Source: Kangiella shandongensis (lineage in GTDB: Bacteria > Pseudomonadota > Gammaproteobacteria > Enterobacterales > Kangiellaceae). Taken from it: a stretch of DNA of 64,000 nt. How positions within the stretch are numbered: position 1 is the stretch's first letter; each line of letters begins with the position of its first letter. The notes under the pieces were generated by a model, which searched no databases, was not told where the DNA came from, and was given only the letters and a program-made list of their open reading frames with translations. Position numbers and translations under genes: made by a program. The stretch covers positions 1 through 64,000 of the forward strand of contig NZ_JACNML010000008.1 in NCBI RefSeq assembly GCF_020005365.1, read 5' to 3'. This document shows, one piece after another, positions 25,083-32,294 of this stretch.

Positions 25083-25904
25083 TTATGCCCACCGGCGTAA
25101 GGCTTTGACATGGAAGCGCTTTTGATCTTCAAGTCGCAGGGCTGTGAGTTTATTGCCCCAGACACAGCCGGTATCGATGGCATAGATGTTTTTCGCTTTG
25201 GCTTTTCCTTCGAGTGCAGCCCAGTGACCAAAGACGACCCGGGCTTCCAGACCGATATTACTGAGTTCGAACCAGGGGCTTAAGCCTTTGGCCTGTTTGC
25301 CGGGTGTGGATTTGCTCTTGAAGTCGAGGCTACCGTGCTGGTGACAGAATCGCATCCGGGTCAGGGCGTTGGTGATAAAACGTAACCGATCGATACCCTG
25401 CAATTTTTTATTCCAATGATCCGGCTTATTGCCATACATGTGCTTGAAAAAGTGGGTAGCGCTATCTTTATCAGCTAATACCTCTTCCAACTCATAAGCA
25501 CAGGCCAGAGTTTGATCCAGATTCCATTCCGGCGGCACCCCGGCATGTGTCATCAGGAAGTCGAGCGATTTGTCATAAACCGCCAACGACTGTTTGCGCA
25601 GCCACTCCATCAGTTGCTGGCAGTTGCTGGCCTTCAGGACTCGATTGAGATCGTCTTTTTTAGGCAATTTGGACTGATTGTAGTAGGTCGCCAGCAGGTG
25701 GAGATCGTGATTACCCAGCACAACTTCAATAAGATCCTGGTGCTCATAGGCATAGTTCAGGACCTCGAGTGACTTGGGACCACGGCTGACGAGATCGCCG
25801 GCTAGCCACAATCGGTCGTTTGCTGGATTAAATTGGACTTTTGACAATAACAAACGAAATTCATCATAACAGCCTTGAATGTCGCCGATTGCATAGGTCG
25901 CCAT
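25083..25904 (-). CDS. apaH: Symmetrical Ap4A hydrolase
   Basis: A 273-residue metallophosphatase that splits diadenosine tetraphosphate into two ADP and removes Np4 caps from RNA. Motifs are GDIQGCYDEF, WLAGDLVSRGPKSLEVL, VLGNHDLHLL, LMTHAGVPPEW and VVFGHWA, all in the family order. It lies 3 bases after apaG on the same strand (apaG-apaH, as in E. coli). rsmA/pdxA, the other usual neighbours, are not here. Confidence 0.95.
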   Translation of the reverse strand: MATYAIGDIQGCYDEFRLLLSKVQFNPANDRLWLAGDLVSRGPKSLEVLNYAYEHQDLIEVVLGNHDLHLLATYYNQSKLPKKDDLNRVLKASNCQQLMEWLRKQSLAVYDKSLDFLMTHAGVPPEWNLDQTLACAYELEEVLADKDSATHFFKHMYGNKPDHWNKKLQGIDRLRFITNALTRMRFCHQHGSLDFKSKSTPGKQAKGLSPWFELSNIGLEARVVFGHWAALEGKAKAKNIYAIDTGCVWGNKLTALRLEDQKRFHVKALRRWA

Positions 25905-25907
25905 GAA

Positions 25908-26285
25908 CTAGTGCAGGACTCCTGGCGCCGTTAAACTGAACACTGGGATCGGTGCCTCGAATTCAGCACCGTTCTGTCCAACCATATGGTAATTACCTTC
26001 CATAGTGCCGATAGGTGTGGCTATCACGGCACCGCTGGAATACTGGTAGCTTTTACCCGGTTCGATAAAGGGTTGCTCGCCAATCACGCCCTGCCCCTGA
26101 ACTTCCGTCACTTCGCCATTAGCATCAGTAATAACCCAGTGTCTGGAATCGAGTTTAGCACCGAGATCACCAGTGTTCTCTATGGTAATGGTATAGGCAA
26201 AAACGTAACGCTCGTTCTCGGGTTCCGACTGTTCTTCGATGTATTCTGTTTTAACGCTGATTTGAAACTGATATTCTTCAGACAT
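25908..26285 (-). CDS. apaG: ApaG (Co2+/Mg2+ efflux-associated) protein
   Basis: A 125-residue fibronectin-III-like protein, the normal family length when started at MSEEYQFQISVKTEY. It contains YTITIENTGDLGAKLDSRHWVITDANG, VIGEQPFIEPGKSYQYSSGAVIATPIGTMEG and a final F-S-L-T strand, all typical. An upstream in-frame TTG at 26321 has no ribosome binding site and was rejected. Its role is still poorly defined. It forms an operon with apaH. Confidence 0.93.
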   Translation of the reverse strand: MSEEYQFQISVKTEYIEEQSEPENERYVFAYTITIENTGDLGAKLDSRHWVITDANGEVTEVQGQGVIGEQPFIEPGKSYQYSSGAVIATPIGTMEGNYHMVGQNGAEFEAPIPVFSLTAPGVLH

Positions 26286-26412
26286 AAAAATAAAAGGCTT
26301 ATCGTTGTTAAGTTGACGCAAGGTTTACCAAGCATTGTCTAATGTAACTGTGTATGGCGCAAGCCTGTGGTAGTATTTAGCTACATTTAGTTCGGATCAT
26401 GGTGTAGAAATA

Positions 26413-27207
26413 ATGACATCGAGTCAATCAATGCCTTCAGTGAAAACCATTATGGTCACTGGAGCAAGTTCTGGGTTTGGGTTAGAAACGGCACGACGCT
26501 TTGCTGAAAAAGGACATAAAGTGATCGTCGCTGCGCGTCGTAAAGAGCGTTTAGAGGGACTGAAGAAAACTCTGGAAGAGCAGTTTGGGCAAGGGAAAAT
26601 TCATGTGCTGCCATTGGATGTGACCTCTGAGAAACAAATCGATACGTTGTTCAGCGAGCTGCCAGAAGCGTTTTCCAAAATAGACATTCTGGTGAATAAT
26701 GCTGGGTTGGCGCTGGGTTTAGAGCCAGCACACGAGGCGAATCTTGAAGACTGGCATCGCATGGTCGATACCAATATTAAAGGTCTATATTTGATGACAC
26801 GTAAGCTATTACCTGGAATGGTGGAGCGTCGCTGTGGCCATATTATTAATATCGGTTCGATTGCAGGCAATTATGCTTACCCGGGCGGCAATGCCTACGG
26901 TGCTACTAAGGCGTTTGTGAAACAGTTTACGCGTAACCTGCGTGCTGATCTGTTGGGAACTCAAATTCGTGTCACTAATATCGAGCCAGGTCTGGCGGAG
27001 ACTGAATTTTCGCTGGTGCGTTTTGGTGGAGATAAGGAAAAAGCGGATCAGGTTTATAGAGACACAGCACCATTAACGGCAGAAGATATTGCAGAGGCAG
27101 TGTTATGGGCTGCTGAGCAGCCACAGCACGTTAATGTCAATTCGATTGAACTGATGCCGACCTCACAGGCCTGGGCTGCCCTGGCGGTAGACAAAGTTCA
27201 AGGTTGA
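26413..27207 (+). CDS. ydfG: Short-chain dehydrogenase (YdfG-like)
   Basis: A 264-residue SDR. The cofactor motif is TGASSGFGLETARRFAEKG (TGxxxGxG, about residues 17-24), with the basic RRKER segment preferring NADP. NNAGLALG and the catalytic Ser-Tyr-Lys (IGSIAG ... YGATKAFVKQF) are intact. YdfG-type enzymes oxidise L-allo-threonine and 3-hydroxy acids, or reduce malonic semialdehyde. It is followed at 20 bases by a MAPEG gene, so the two may be one transcript with the FKBP gene. Confidence 0.88.
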   Translation: MTSSQSMPSVKTIMVTGASSGFGLETARRFAEKGHKVIVAARRKERLEGLKKTLEEQFGQGKIHVLPLDVTSEKQIDTLFSELPEAFSKIDILVNNAGLALGLEPAHEANLEDWHRMVDTNIKGLYLMTRKLLPGMVERRCGHIINIGSIAGNYAYPGGNAYGATKAFVKQFTRNLRADLLGTQIRVTNIEPGLAETEFSLVRFGGDKEKADQVYRDTAPLTAEDIAEAVLWAAEQPQHVNVNSIELMPTSQAWAALAVDKVQG

Positions 27208-27227
27208 GCACATTTTAAGGAGACTTT

Positions 27228-27650
27228 ATGCCATTCCAACCTATTTTAATTCCCGTTTTCGTCATGGTGCTGCTGACATTCTCGGTAGCTATCGTGATGG
27301 CTCGACGCCGCTTTCGTTTCTACCGTGAGCAGCGGCTGCATCCGCAGAAAACGGCTTCTCGCCAGGACATGAACCGATTGATGGAAGACAATCGTGCCCC
27401 CGATCATTTTATGAATTTGTTCGAGATGCCGGTTTTGTTCTATTTGGCGGTGGTGATTGCGATGCTAACGAATAGCACTTCGTATTGGTTGCTGGGGCTG
27501 TCTTGGCTCTATGTTTTATGTAGAATTGCGCACGCTTACATTCATTGTACCTATAACAATGTGTTCCATCGCTTTAAGGCGTTTATTTCAAGCTATTTTG
27601 TTTTGTTGGTACTGTGGGTTGTTCTCATCGTTGATATTGTATTTATTTAA
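27228..27650 (+). CDS. MAPEG-family membrane protein
   Basis: A 140-residue inner-membrane protein with four helices. MEDNRAPDHFMNLFEMPVLFYLAVVIA is the MAPEG hallmark (the N/E-x-x-E-x-P motif), followed by LYVLCRIAHAYIH, where the arginine and histidines are near the conserved glutathione site. Bacterial members of this family are of uncertain activity (glutathione transferase or peroxidase-like). AAGGAG precedes the ATG. It lies between the SDR and FKBP genes, with 20 and 15 base gaps. Confidence 0.85.
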   Translation: MPFQPILIPVFVMVLLTFSVAIVMARRRFRFYREQRLHPQKTASRQDMNRLMEDNRAPDHFMNLFEMPVLFYLAVVIAMLTNSTSYWLLGLSWLYVLCRIAHAYIHCTYNNVFHRFKAFISSYFVLLVLWVVLIVDIVFI

Positions 27651-27665
27651 TTAGACAGAAGTTAC

Positions 27666-28148
27666 ATGAAGATTGAAAAGAATAGTGTTGTTGAGCTGGA
27701 TTATAAGCTGATGGATTTAGAGGGGAATATCTGGGAAAGCTCGGATGAGGGCGGTCCCTGGGTGTACCTGCATGGACACGGCGAAGTAATGCCGGGCCTG
27801 GAAAACGAGCTGCTTGGCAAAGCCATCGGGCAAAAAGTCAAAGTTGAGTTTGGCCCGGAAGAAGCTTATGGTCCATATGAAGAAGAGCTTAAAACGGAAG
27901 TGCCGAGAGAAGCTTTTGCTGAGGTCAAAAATCTGACTGAAGGAATGCGTCTGGCGGCGGAAAGCAGCGATGGGGTGCATGCCGTGATGGTGCGAGAAAT
28001 TCGCGATGATGTGGTGGTGATTGATGCTAATCATCCTCTGGCGGGACAGGCCGTTAAGGTCGAAGTGAAGGTGTTATCGGTACGCCCAGGCACAGAAGAT
28101 GAAATTGCTCACGGGCATGTTCATCAAGACGGAACCTGCGGGCATTAA
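27666..28148 (+). CDS. slyD: SlyD-like FKBP-type peptidyl-prolyl isomerase
   Basis: A 160-residue prolyl isomerase/chaperone. The FKBP core starts KIEKNSVVELDYKLMDLEG, has the YLHGHGEVMPGLENELLGKAIG block, and an IF (insert-in-flap) domain between about residues 70 and 125 with VIDANHPLAGQAV. The short His-rich end (HGHVHQDGTCGH) could bind nickel or other metals, as the longer SlyD tails do. The symbol is used loosely, since the tail is shorter than in E. coli SlyD. It ends the SDR-MAPEG-FKBP run. Confidence 0.85.
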   Translation: MKIEKNSVVELDYKLMDLEGNIWESSDEGGPWVYLHGHGEVMPGLENELLGKAIGQKVKVEFGPEEAYGPYEEELKTEVPREAFAEVKNLTEGMRLAAESSDGVHAVMVREIRDDVVVIDANHPLAGQAVKVEVKVLSVRPGTEDEIAHGHVHQDGTCGH

Positions 28149-28169
28149 TTTCTAACCTTTCTCAAGTCT

Positions 28170-28206
28170 CAGGCAATCATGGGCTCGTTATTGGTTGCCT
28201 GATTTA
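28170..28206 (+). terminator. Hairpin after the FKBP gene
   Basis: CAGGCAA pairs with TTGCCTG around an 18-base loop and is followed by ATTTAAT. It is a weak intrinsic-terminator candidate. Confidence 0.4.
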
Positions 28207-28231
28207 ATCCAATAATATATTACTGCGGTAC

Positions 28232-28280
28232 TTGACCATTTCTTCAGCTTAGATTACTTTATATATGGATATTCGAATAT
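28232..28280 (+). promoter_or_regulatory. Promoter and palindromic operator of the ArsI-like gene
   Basis: TTGACC at 28232 is followed after 17 bases by TACTTT, a weak -35/-10 pair. Just beyond is the perfect 12-bp palindrome ATATTCGAATAT (28269-28280), placed where a repressor would block initiation. The AT-rich palindrome resembles ArsR/SmtB-type operators, which would fit the gene it precedes, but no ArsR gene is in the window. Confidence 0.45.
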
Positions 28281-28304
28281 AGTTATTTATTGAGGAGTAA
28301 GACC

Positions 28305-28721
28305 ATGAAACGGATACATCTGCATTTAACGGTGAGTGACTTAGAGAGCAGCACGCAGTTTTATTCAACATTATTTGGACAGACACCAACGGTTGCGAAA
28401 GAGGATTATATTAAGTGGAGTTTGGATGAACCGAGTGTAAACTTTGCAATATCAAACCGATCAACGAACATTGGTTTAGATCACCTTGGAGTGGAGGTTG
28501 ATTCGACCGATGCATTATTGGTATTTAAAGATGCTGCTGAAAGCAGTAAGCAGCCTGTTAAAGACGATCTGGGGGCATCTTGCTGTTATGCGCAGTCGAA
28601 TAAATTCTGGGTTAAGGATCCTGATAATATTTCGTGGGAGCTGTTTCACAGCTTAAAAGAGATACCGACCTATGCTCAGGACTCGTTCTCAGGGGAGCGG
28701 CCCAGTAAAAGCTGCTGTTAA
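28305..28721 (+). CDS. ArsI/CadI-like VOC-family lyase
   Basis: A 138-residue vicinal-oxygen-chelate protein that resembles ArsI (the C-As lyase of methylated trivalent arsenicals) and CadI. KRIHLHLTVSDLESSTQFYSTLFG opens the fold; GLDHLGVEV follows; GASCCYAQSNKFWVKDPD contains the vicinal Cys pair that binds As(III). It ends SKSCC, a further cysteine pair. GAGGAG lies 9 bases before the ATG. It stands alone with a palindrome upstream and no arsR, arsB or arsC nearby. Confidence 0.8.
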   Translation: MKRIHLHLTVSDLESSTQFYSTLFGQTPTVAKEDYIKWSLDEPSVNFAISNRSTNIGLDHLGVEVDSTDALLVFKDAAESSKQPVKDDLGASCCYAQSNKFWVKDPDNISWELFHSLKEIPTYAQDSFSGERPSKSCC

Positions 28722-28735
28722 TAGGTTTTGGTTTG

Positions 28736-29428
28736 TTAAGCCTGCTCTTGACCAATTAACGTGCGGTAGATTTTCTCCACCAGCGCAGCGGATTCATGAG
28801 GTTTGGTGTAGAGCAGAAAGTGGCTACCTTCCATTGGGTATTTTCTGGCACCGGGGTAGAGCTGAGCTATACTGTCTTTAGCGCGTTGATTTAAGACTTT
28901 ATCGTTGCTGGCTTCAACATAAGCCACCGGAATATCTGGCTGCCCAGGAAAAGCATCAAGCTGCTTTAACGCTTGAGCTCTTTGTTGCAAAACAGGGTGA
29001 GGGATGTCCTCGATAACTTTTCTGACGTGCTTTACCTGCTCTGGCGATGCATCATTATTGAGGTATCGTGCTGCCAGCTGCTTTTCGGCTAAAGGTAACT
29101 TAAAGACGCTTTTTGCGGTCAGTAATTTCGGCACATCCAGCAGAAGTTTGTTCGGTGGCGCTAGTAAGCTGACAAAGAAAATAATACCTTTTAAAGGTAT
29201 CTCGCTGTTAGCTGCCAGGTAGGGGGCTATCGAGCCAGCAAACGATTCGACCAGCAAAATAAAGGGCTCTTGTGGGAGTTGTGGTGCGATCTTGTTGGCT
29301 ATCGTTTTATGATCTTGAGGGCAGCCCTCTGGCAACGGAATGAATTGTGTATCGATGGAAAGTTGCTCGAGAAACTCAATGCAGAATTGATCGTTACCGT
29401 TCAGTCCGGGGATGACAACAAGCTTCAA
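28736..29428 (-). CDS. Alpha/beta hydrolase
   Basis: A 230-residue cytoplasmic alpha/beta hydrolase. The start is set at TTG 29428 with GAGGAG 6 bases upstream, giving MKLVVIPGLNGND at the N-terminus. The nucleophile elbow is VESFAGS (Ser in ESFAG), and the final loop with GSHFLLYTKP supplies the catalytic His. The acid is probably the Asp of VEASNDKVL. Substrate is unknown; the fold is closest to serine esterase-like or thioesterase-like proteins of the RsbQ/YdeN type. It converges on the ArsI-like gene with 14 bases between stops. Confidence 0.75.
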   Translation of the reverse strand: MKLVVIPGLNGNDQFCIEFLEQLSIDTQFIPLPEGCPQDHKTIANKIAPQLPQEPFILLVESFAGSIAPYLAANSEIPLKGIIFFVSLLAPPNKLLLDVPKLLTAKSVFKLPLAEKQLAARYLNNDASPEQVKHVRKVIEDIPHPVLQQRAQALKQLDAFPGQPDIPVAYVEASNDKVLNQRAKDSIAQLYPGARKYPMEGSHFLLYTKPHESAALVEKIYRTLIGQEQA

Positions 29429-29506
29429 GTGCAACTCCTCTGTCTTAGCCAAGCAGTATAGACGCTAATGGTGCCACCCTGGTGACACCACTGAGTGCTG
29501 CTTGAA

Positions 29507-30223
29507 TCAGCTAGCAATCGCTTTGTTCTGGATATCGAAAATTTCTCGAATACCCTGCTTTCCAAGCTCAAGCATCTGCATCAGTTCGTCACCGCTGAAG
29601 GTTTCACCTTCGGCAGTACCCTGAATTTCGATAAAACCACCGTTTTCATCCATCACCAGATTCATATCAGTTTCAGCGCTGGAGTCTTCGTCGTAGTCCA
29701 GATCAAGTACTGGCGTTCCCTGATAGATCCCGACCGATACAGAGCCAATCATATGCTTCAGGGGATTGGTTTTGATCACGCCTCTTTGGCGCATGCTGAA
29801 TAGAGCATCATGTAAGGCAACAGTAGCACCACTGATCGAAGCTGTGCGGGTACCGCCATCGGCCTGGATAACATCACAGTCCAGATAAATGGTGTGCTCT
29901 CCCAATTGTTTCAAATCAACCGCAGCTCTTAGCGAGCGACCTATCAGACGTTGAATTTCAAGAGTACGCCCACCTTGCTTACCGCGTGATGCTTCACGAT
30001 CCATACGGCTGTGAGTCGAGCGTGGCAGCATGCCGTACTCTGCGGTTAACCAACCCTGGCCTTTGCCTTTAAGGAAACGAGGAACATTATCCACTACGCT
30101 GGCATTACACAGAACTTTAGTTTCGCCAAACTCAATAAGGACTGAGCCTTCGGCATGTTTGGTGTAATTGCGTGTGATGGTGATAGGGCGTAATTGATTA
30201 CTGCTTCGTCCGCTAGGTCGCAT
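29507..30223 (-). CDS. rph: Ribonuclease PH
   Basis: A 238-residue phosphorolytic 3'-5' exoribonuclease that trims tRNA 3' ends. It begins [33 protein letters not shown] and holds the phosphate-binding and active-site blocks ([33 protein letters not shown]). The ATG at 30223 has GGGAG upstream, and a start two codons earlier is less likely. It is intact to the C-terminus, unlike the frameshifted rph of E. coli K-12. Confidence 0.95.
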   Translation of the reverse strand: MRPSGRSSNQLRPITITRNYTKHAEGSVLIEFGETKVLCNASVVDNVPRFLKGKGQGWLTAEYGMLPRSTHSRMDREASRGKQGGRTLEIQRLIGRSLRAAVDLKQLGEHTIYLDCDVIQADGGTRTASISGATVALHDALFSMRQRGVIKTNPLKHMIGSVSVGIYQGTPVLDLDYDEDSSAETDMNLVMDENGGFIEIQGTAEGETFSGDELMQMLELGKQGIREIFDIQNKAIAS

Positions 30224-30482
30224 AAACACTCCCGGTGCTGCTGATAGAAAAAACGTTGAGCAAATTATACGGAAACTTGAGTAGTATTCCTATGAAAGCT
30301 TGGTAACCGACTGTAATTAATTGAAAACGGATGTGAAATAATTATAAAAAAGGTGGTTTTGTGAAAAGGATCGAATTTTGCAGGAAAAAAAGTGGAACCG
30401 TGTTGGAATAAAAGCACAACGTGAAACGTCGGCTTGATATCTATGATATTTTTTATAATAACTTGAACCATCTGGAGGCAAA

Positions 30483-31355
30483 ATGAAAACTATTTTGAAA
30501 ACGAGCCTGATTGTAGCTGGCGTAGCTTTTGCTTTAACTGCGTGTAAGGACGATGATCCTGATACCGGCACATTGTCTGTGGCTATTACTGACGCACCTG
30601 TAGATAATGCAGAGGCTGTGGTTGTTCAGTTCACAGGTATTGAAATTCAGGGTGTTGGCGGCCGTCAAAGTTTTGATTTTGATACGGCGCAAACCATTGA
30701 CCTGTTACAGCTTACAGGCGATGAGTCGTTAGAGTTGCTGCCAGAAACTGAACTGGATGCTGGTGAATATCAGTGGATGCGTTTAAAAGTGAATGCTGAG
30801 CGTGGTGTTACCGATTCTTATATTGATATTGATGGCGCCCGTTATTCGTTATTTGTTCCAAGCGGTAGTCAGACGGGTTTGAAACTTAACCGTCCGTTTG
30901 TCATTGCCGCTGGTGGTCAAACTGATTTCACCATTGATTTTGATTTACGCAAATCGGTACATGAACCACAGGATGCAGCACAGGATTACTACCTTCGTCC
31001 GTCATTGCGAATTGTTGATAACCTGGAAGTCGGTCATATCGCCGGTATGATTGATCCCAACCTTATCAATGCGGAAGGCTGCACTGATTCAAGCGCCGTT
31101 TATCTGTTTGAAGGCGCTGACGTAGCTGCTGACGACGTCGATGCAGTAGAGCCGGAGCCAATCACGACAGGTCTGGTTGAAGTGGATAATAACGGCGACT
31201 ATGTGTATGAGATTGGTTTTGTTGTGGCTGGTGATTATACGCTTGGCTTTACTTGTGAAGCGGCGAACGACGATCCGGAAACTGATGACGTAATTAACTT
31301 TGCGACTCAGAATGTGACAGTGATTGCTAATGATACGGTGATTGCCGATTTCTAA
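30483..31355 (+). CDS. DUF4382 lipoprotein
   Basis: A 290-residue lipoprotein with signal sequence and lipobox LTAC (Cys21), followed by an acidic linker (KDDDPDTG). The DUF4382 domain starts at TLSVAITDAPVDNAEAVVVQFTGIEIQG and continues to about residue 165 (LRKSVHEPQDAAQDYYLRPSLRIVD). The last 100 residues form a second beta-rich domain (VGHIAGMIDPNLINAEGC ... GDYTLGFTCEA), probably a carboxypeptidase-regulatory-like fold. GGAGG lies 6 bases before the ATG. It is a surface or periplasmic protein of unknown role. A terminator follows. Confidence 0.8.
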   Translation: MKTILKTSLIVAGVAFALTACKDDDPDTGTLSVAITDAPVDNAEAVVVQFTGIEIQGVGGRQSFDFDTAQTIDLLQLTGDESLELLPETELDAGEYQWMRLKVNAERGVTDSYIDIDGARYSLFVPSGSQTGLKLNRPFVIAAGGQTDFTIDFDLRKSVHEPQDAAQDYYLRPSLRIVDNLEVGHIAGMIDPNLINAEGCTDSSAVYLFEGADVAADDVDAVEPEPITTGLVEVDNNGDYVYEIGFVVAGDYTLGFTCEAANDDPETDDVINFATQNVTVIANDTVIADF

Positions 31356-31385
31356 TTAGCAAGTCAACATATAGACATAGTACTG

Positions 31386-31415
31386 AAAGGCACTCTACAC
31401 AGGGTGCCTTTTTTT
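31386..31415 (+). terminator. Rho-independent terminator of the DUF4382 gene
   Basis: An AAAGGCAC / GTGCCTTT stem with a 10-base loop is followed by a T-run. It overlaps the 3' end of the convergent gene. Confidence 0.88.
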
Positions 31416-32231
31416 GATCGTGCTTTTAGCGATTTTCACCATGAGCCATAAAAAGAATAAAGGAAACAGAATGGTTTGCACGACAAAGATAGTGATAAGC
31501 TCTATTACGCTTTGACTGGCTTGCTCCGCAGCTTCCTGATAGGCGGCAATTTGCTTTTTTACATCCAACTGGCTGGCGGCATCATTAAACCAGCGCTTGG
31601 TCTTTTCCAACGCTGACAGCTCTTCTTCAAGCTGCTGTTCCTCAGGGGTATTCTGGCGGATGTTATTCTCTGTTTGCTCCAACCCCTGACTGGCCTGTTG
31701 ATAATTGTCTTTGAGGAATGCCTGGTAGAGGCCTTCCGAGGTGAGAGCCATCACCGGTACCGCAAAACGAACCAGTATGAGAAAAGCAGCTAGCTTGAGC
31801 GTTAATGCATGAGTTTTGCGTTGTTTGTATTGGCAGTAGAGCAAATAAACGGCGGTGGCAGCCCAGAATATGATCAGGGCATAATTAAACAATGGCCAGG
31901 CTCCGAGAGTCAGCAACAGTTTTTGCACACCGATGGCGCTGGCCACCACCAGCATCACTACTGAAAAACGTTCGATAAGGTCGTTGATCGGATCCAGTAT
32001 TTCACCTGGCGAGAGTGTTAAGCCGACCCCAGCAGGTTGCATCGCTATTTCGGCTTCTTGTGCAACTGAGATTAAGCCATTGAGTCCTCGTGCAACGGCA
32101 AAAGCAACCAAGCTTCGTTGCAGGACTTTGTCAGTATATTGCTCGCCATGAAAATCCAATGCCTTACTGCCAGCGAGTAAACTGGCAATAACTAAGGAGA
32201 GGATGACAAGCCATGTATTAATCGTTTTCAT
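31395..32231 (-). CDS. Membrane protein with periplasmic coiled coil, unknown
   Basis: A 278-residue inner-membrane protein: a signal-like helix (6-24), three hydrophobic segments between about residues 86 and 160 (VVMLVVASAIGVQKLLL; YALIIFWAATAVYLLYC; LAAFLILVRFAVPVMAL), a glutamate/glutamine-rich coiled coil (about 175-235, ASQGLEQTENNIRQN...) and a C-terminal helix (ITIFVVQTILFPLFFLWLMV) with a basic end. No family is recognised. Its 3' end overlaps the terminator of the convergent lipoprotein gene. It follows the anchor-B gene but is separated from it by a terminator. Confidence 0.6.
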   Translation of the reverse strand: MKTINTWLVILSLVIASLLAGSKALDFHGEQYTDKVLQRSLVAFAVARGLNGLISVAQEAEIAMQPAGVGLTLSPGEILDPINDLIERFSVVMLVVASAIGVQKLLLTLGAWPLFNYALIIFWAATAVYLLYCQYKQRKTHALTLKLAAFLILVRFAVPVMALTSEGLYQAFLKDNYQQASQGLEQTENNIRQNTPEEQQLEEELSALEKTKRWFNDAASQLDVKKQIAAYQEAAEQASQSVIELITIFVVQTILFPLFFLWLMVKIAKSTIKKRHPV

Positions 32232-32252
32232 AATAAACGCGTGCCTATATTT

Positions 32253-32282
32253 AAACGCCCTGTACGTTCCTCAGGGCGTTTT
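32253..32282 (-). terminator. Terminator between the anchor-B gene and the membrane-protein gene
   Basis: AAACGCCCTG pairs with CAGGGCGTTT around a 9-base loop, and T-rich bases follow on the minus strand. It lies 13 bases beyond the stop at 32295. Confidence 0.8.
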
Positions 32283-32294
32283 GATATGGGAAAC

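Noticed and set aside
26286-26321. TTG at 26321 as the apaG start
   Set aside because: It has no ribosome binding site and gives 12 residues unlike ApaG; the ATG at 26285 gives the usual 125 residues.
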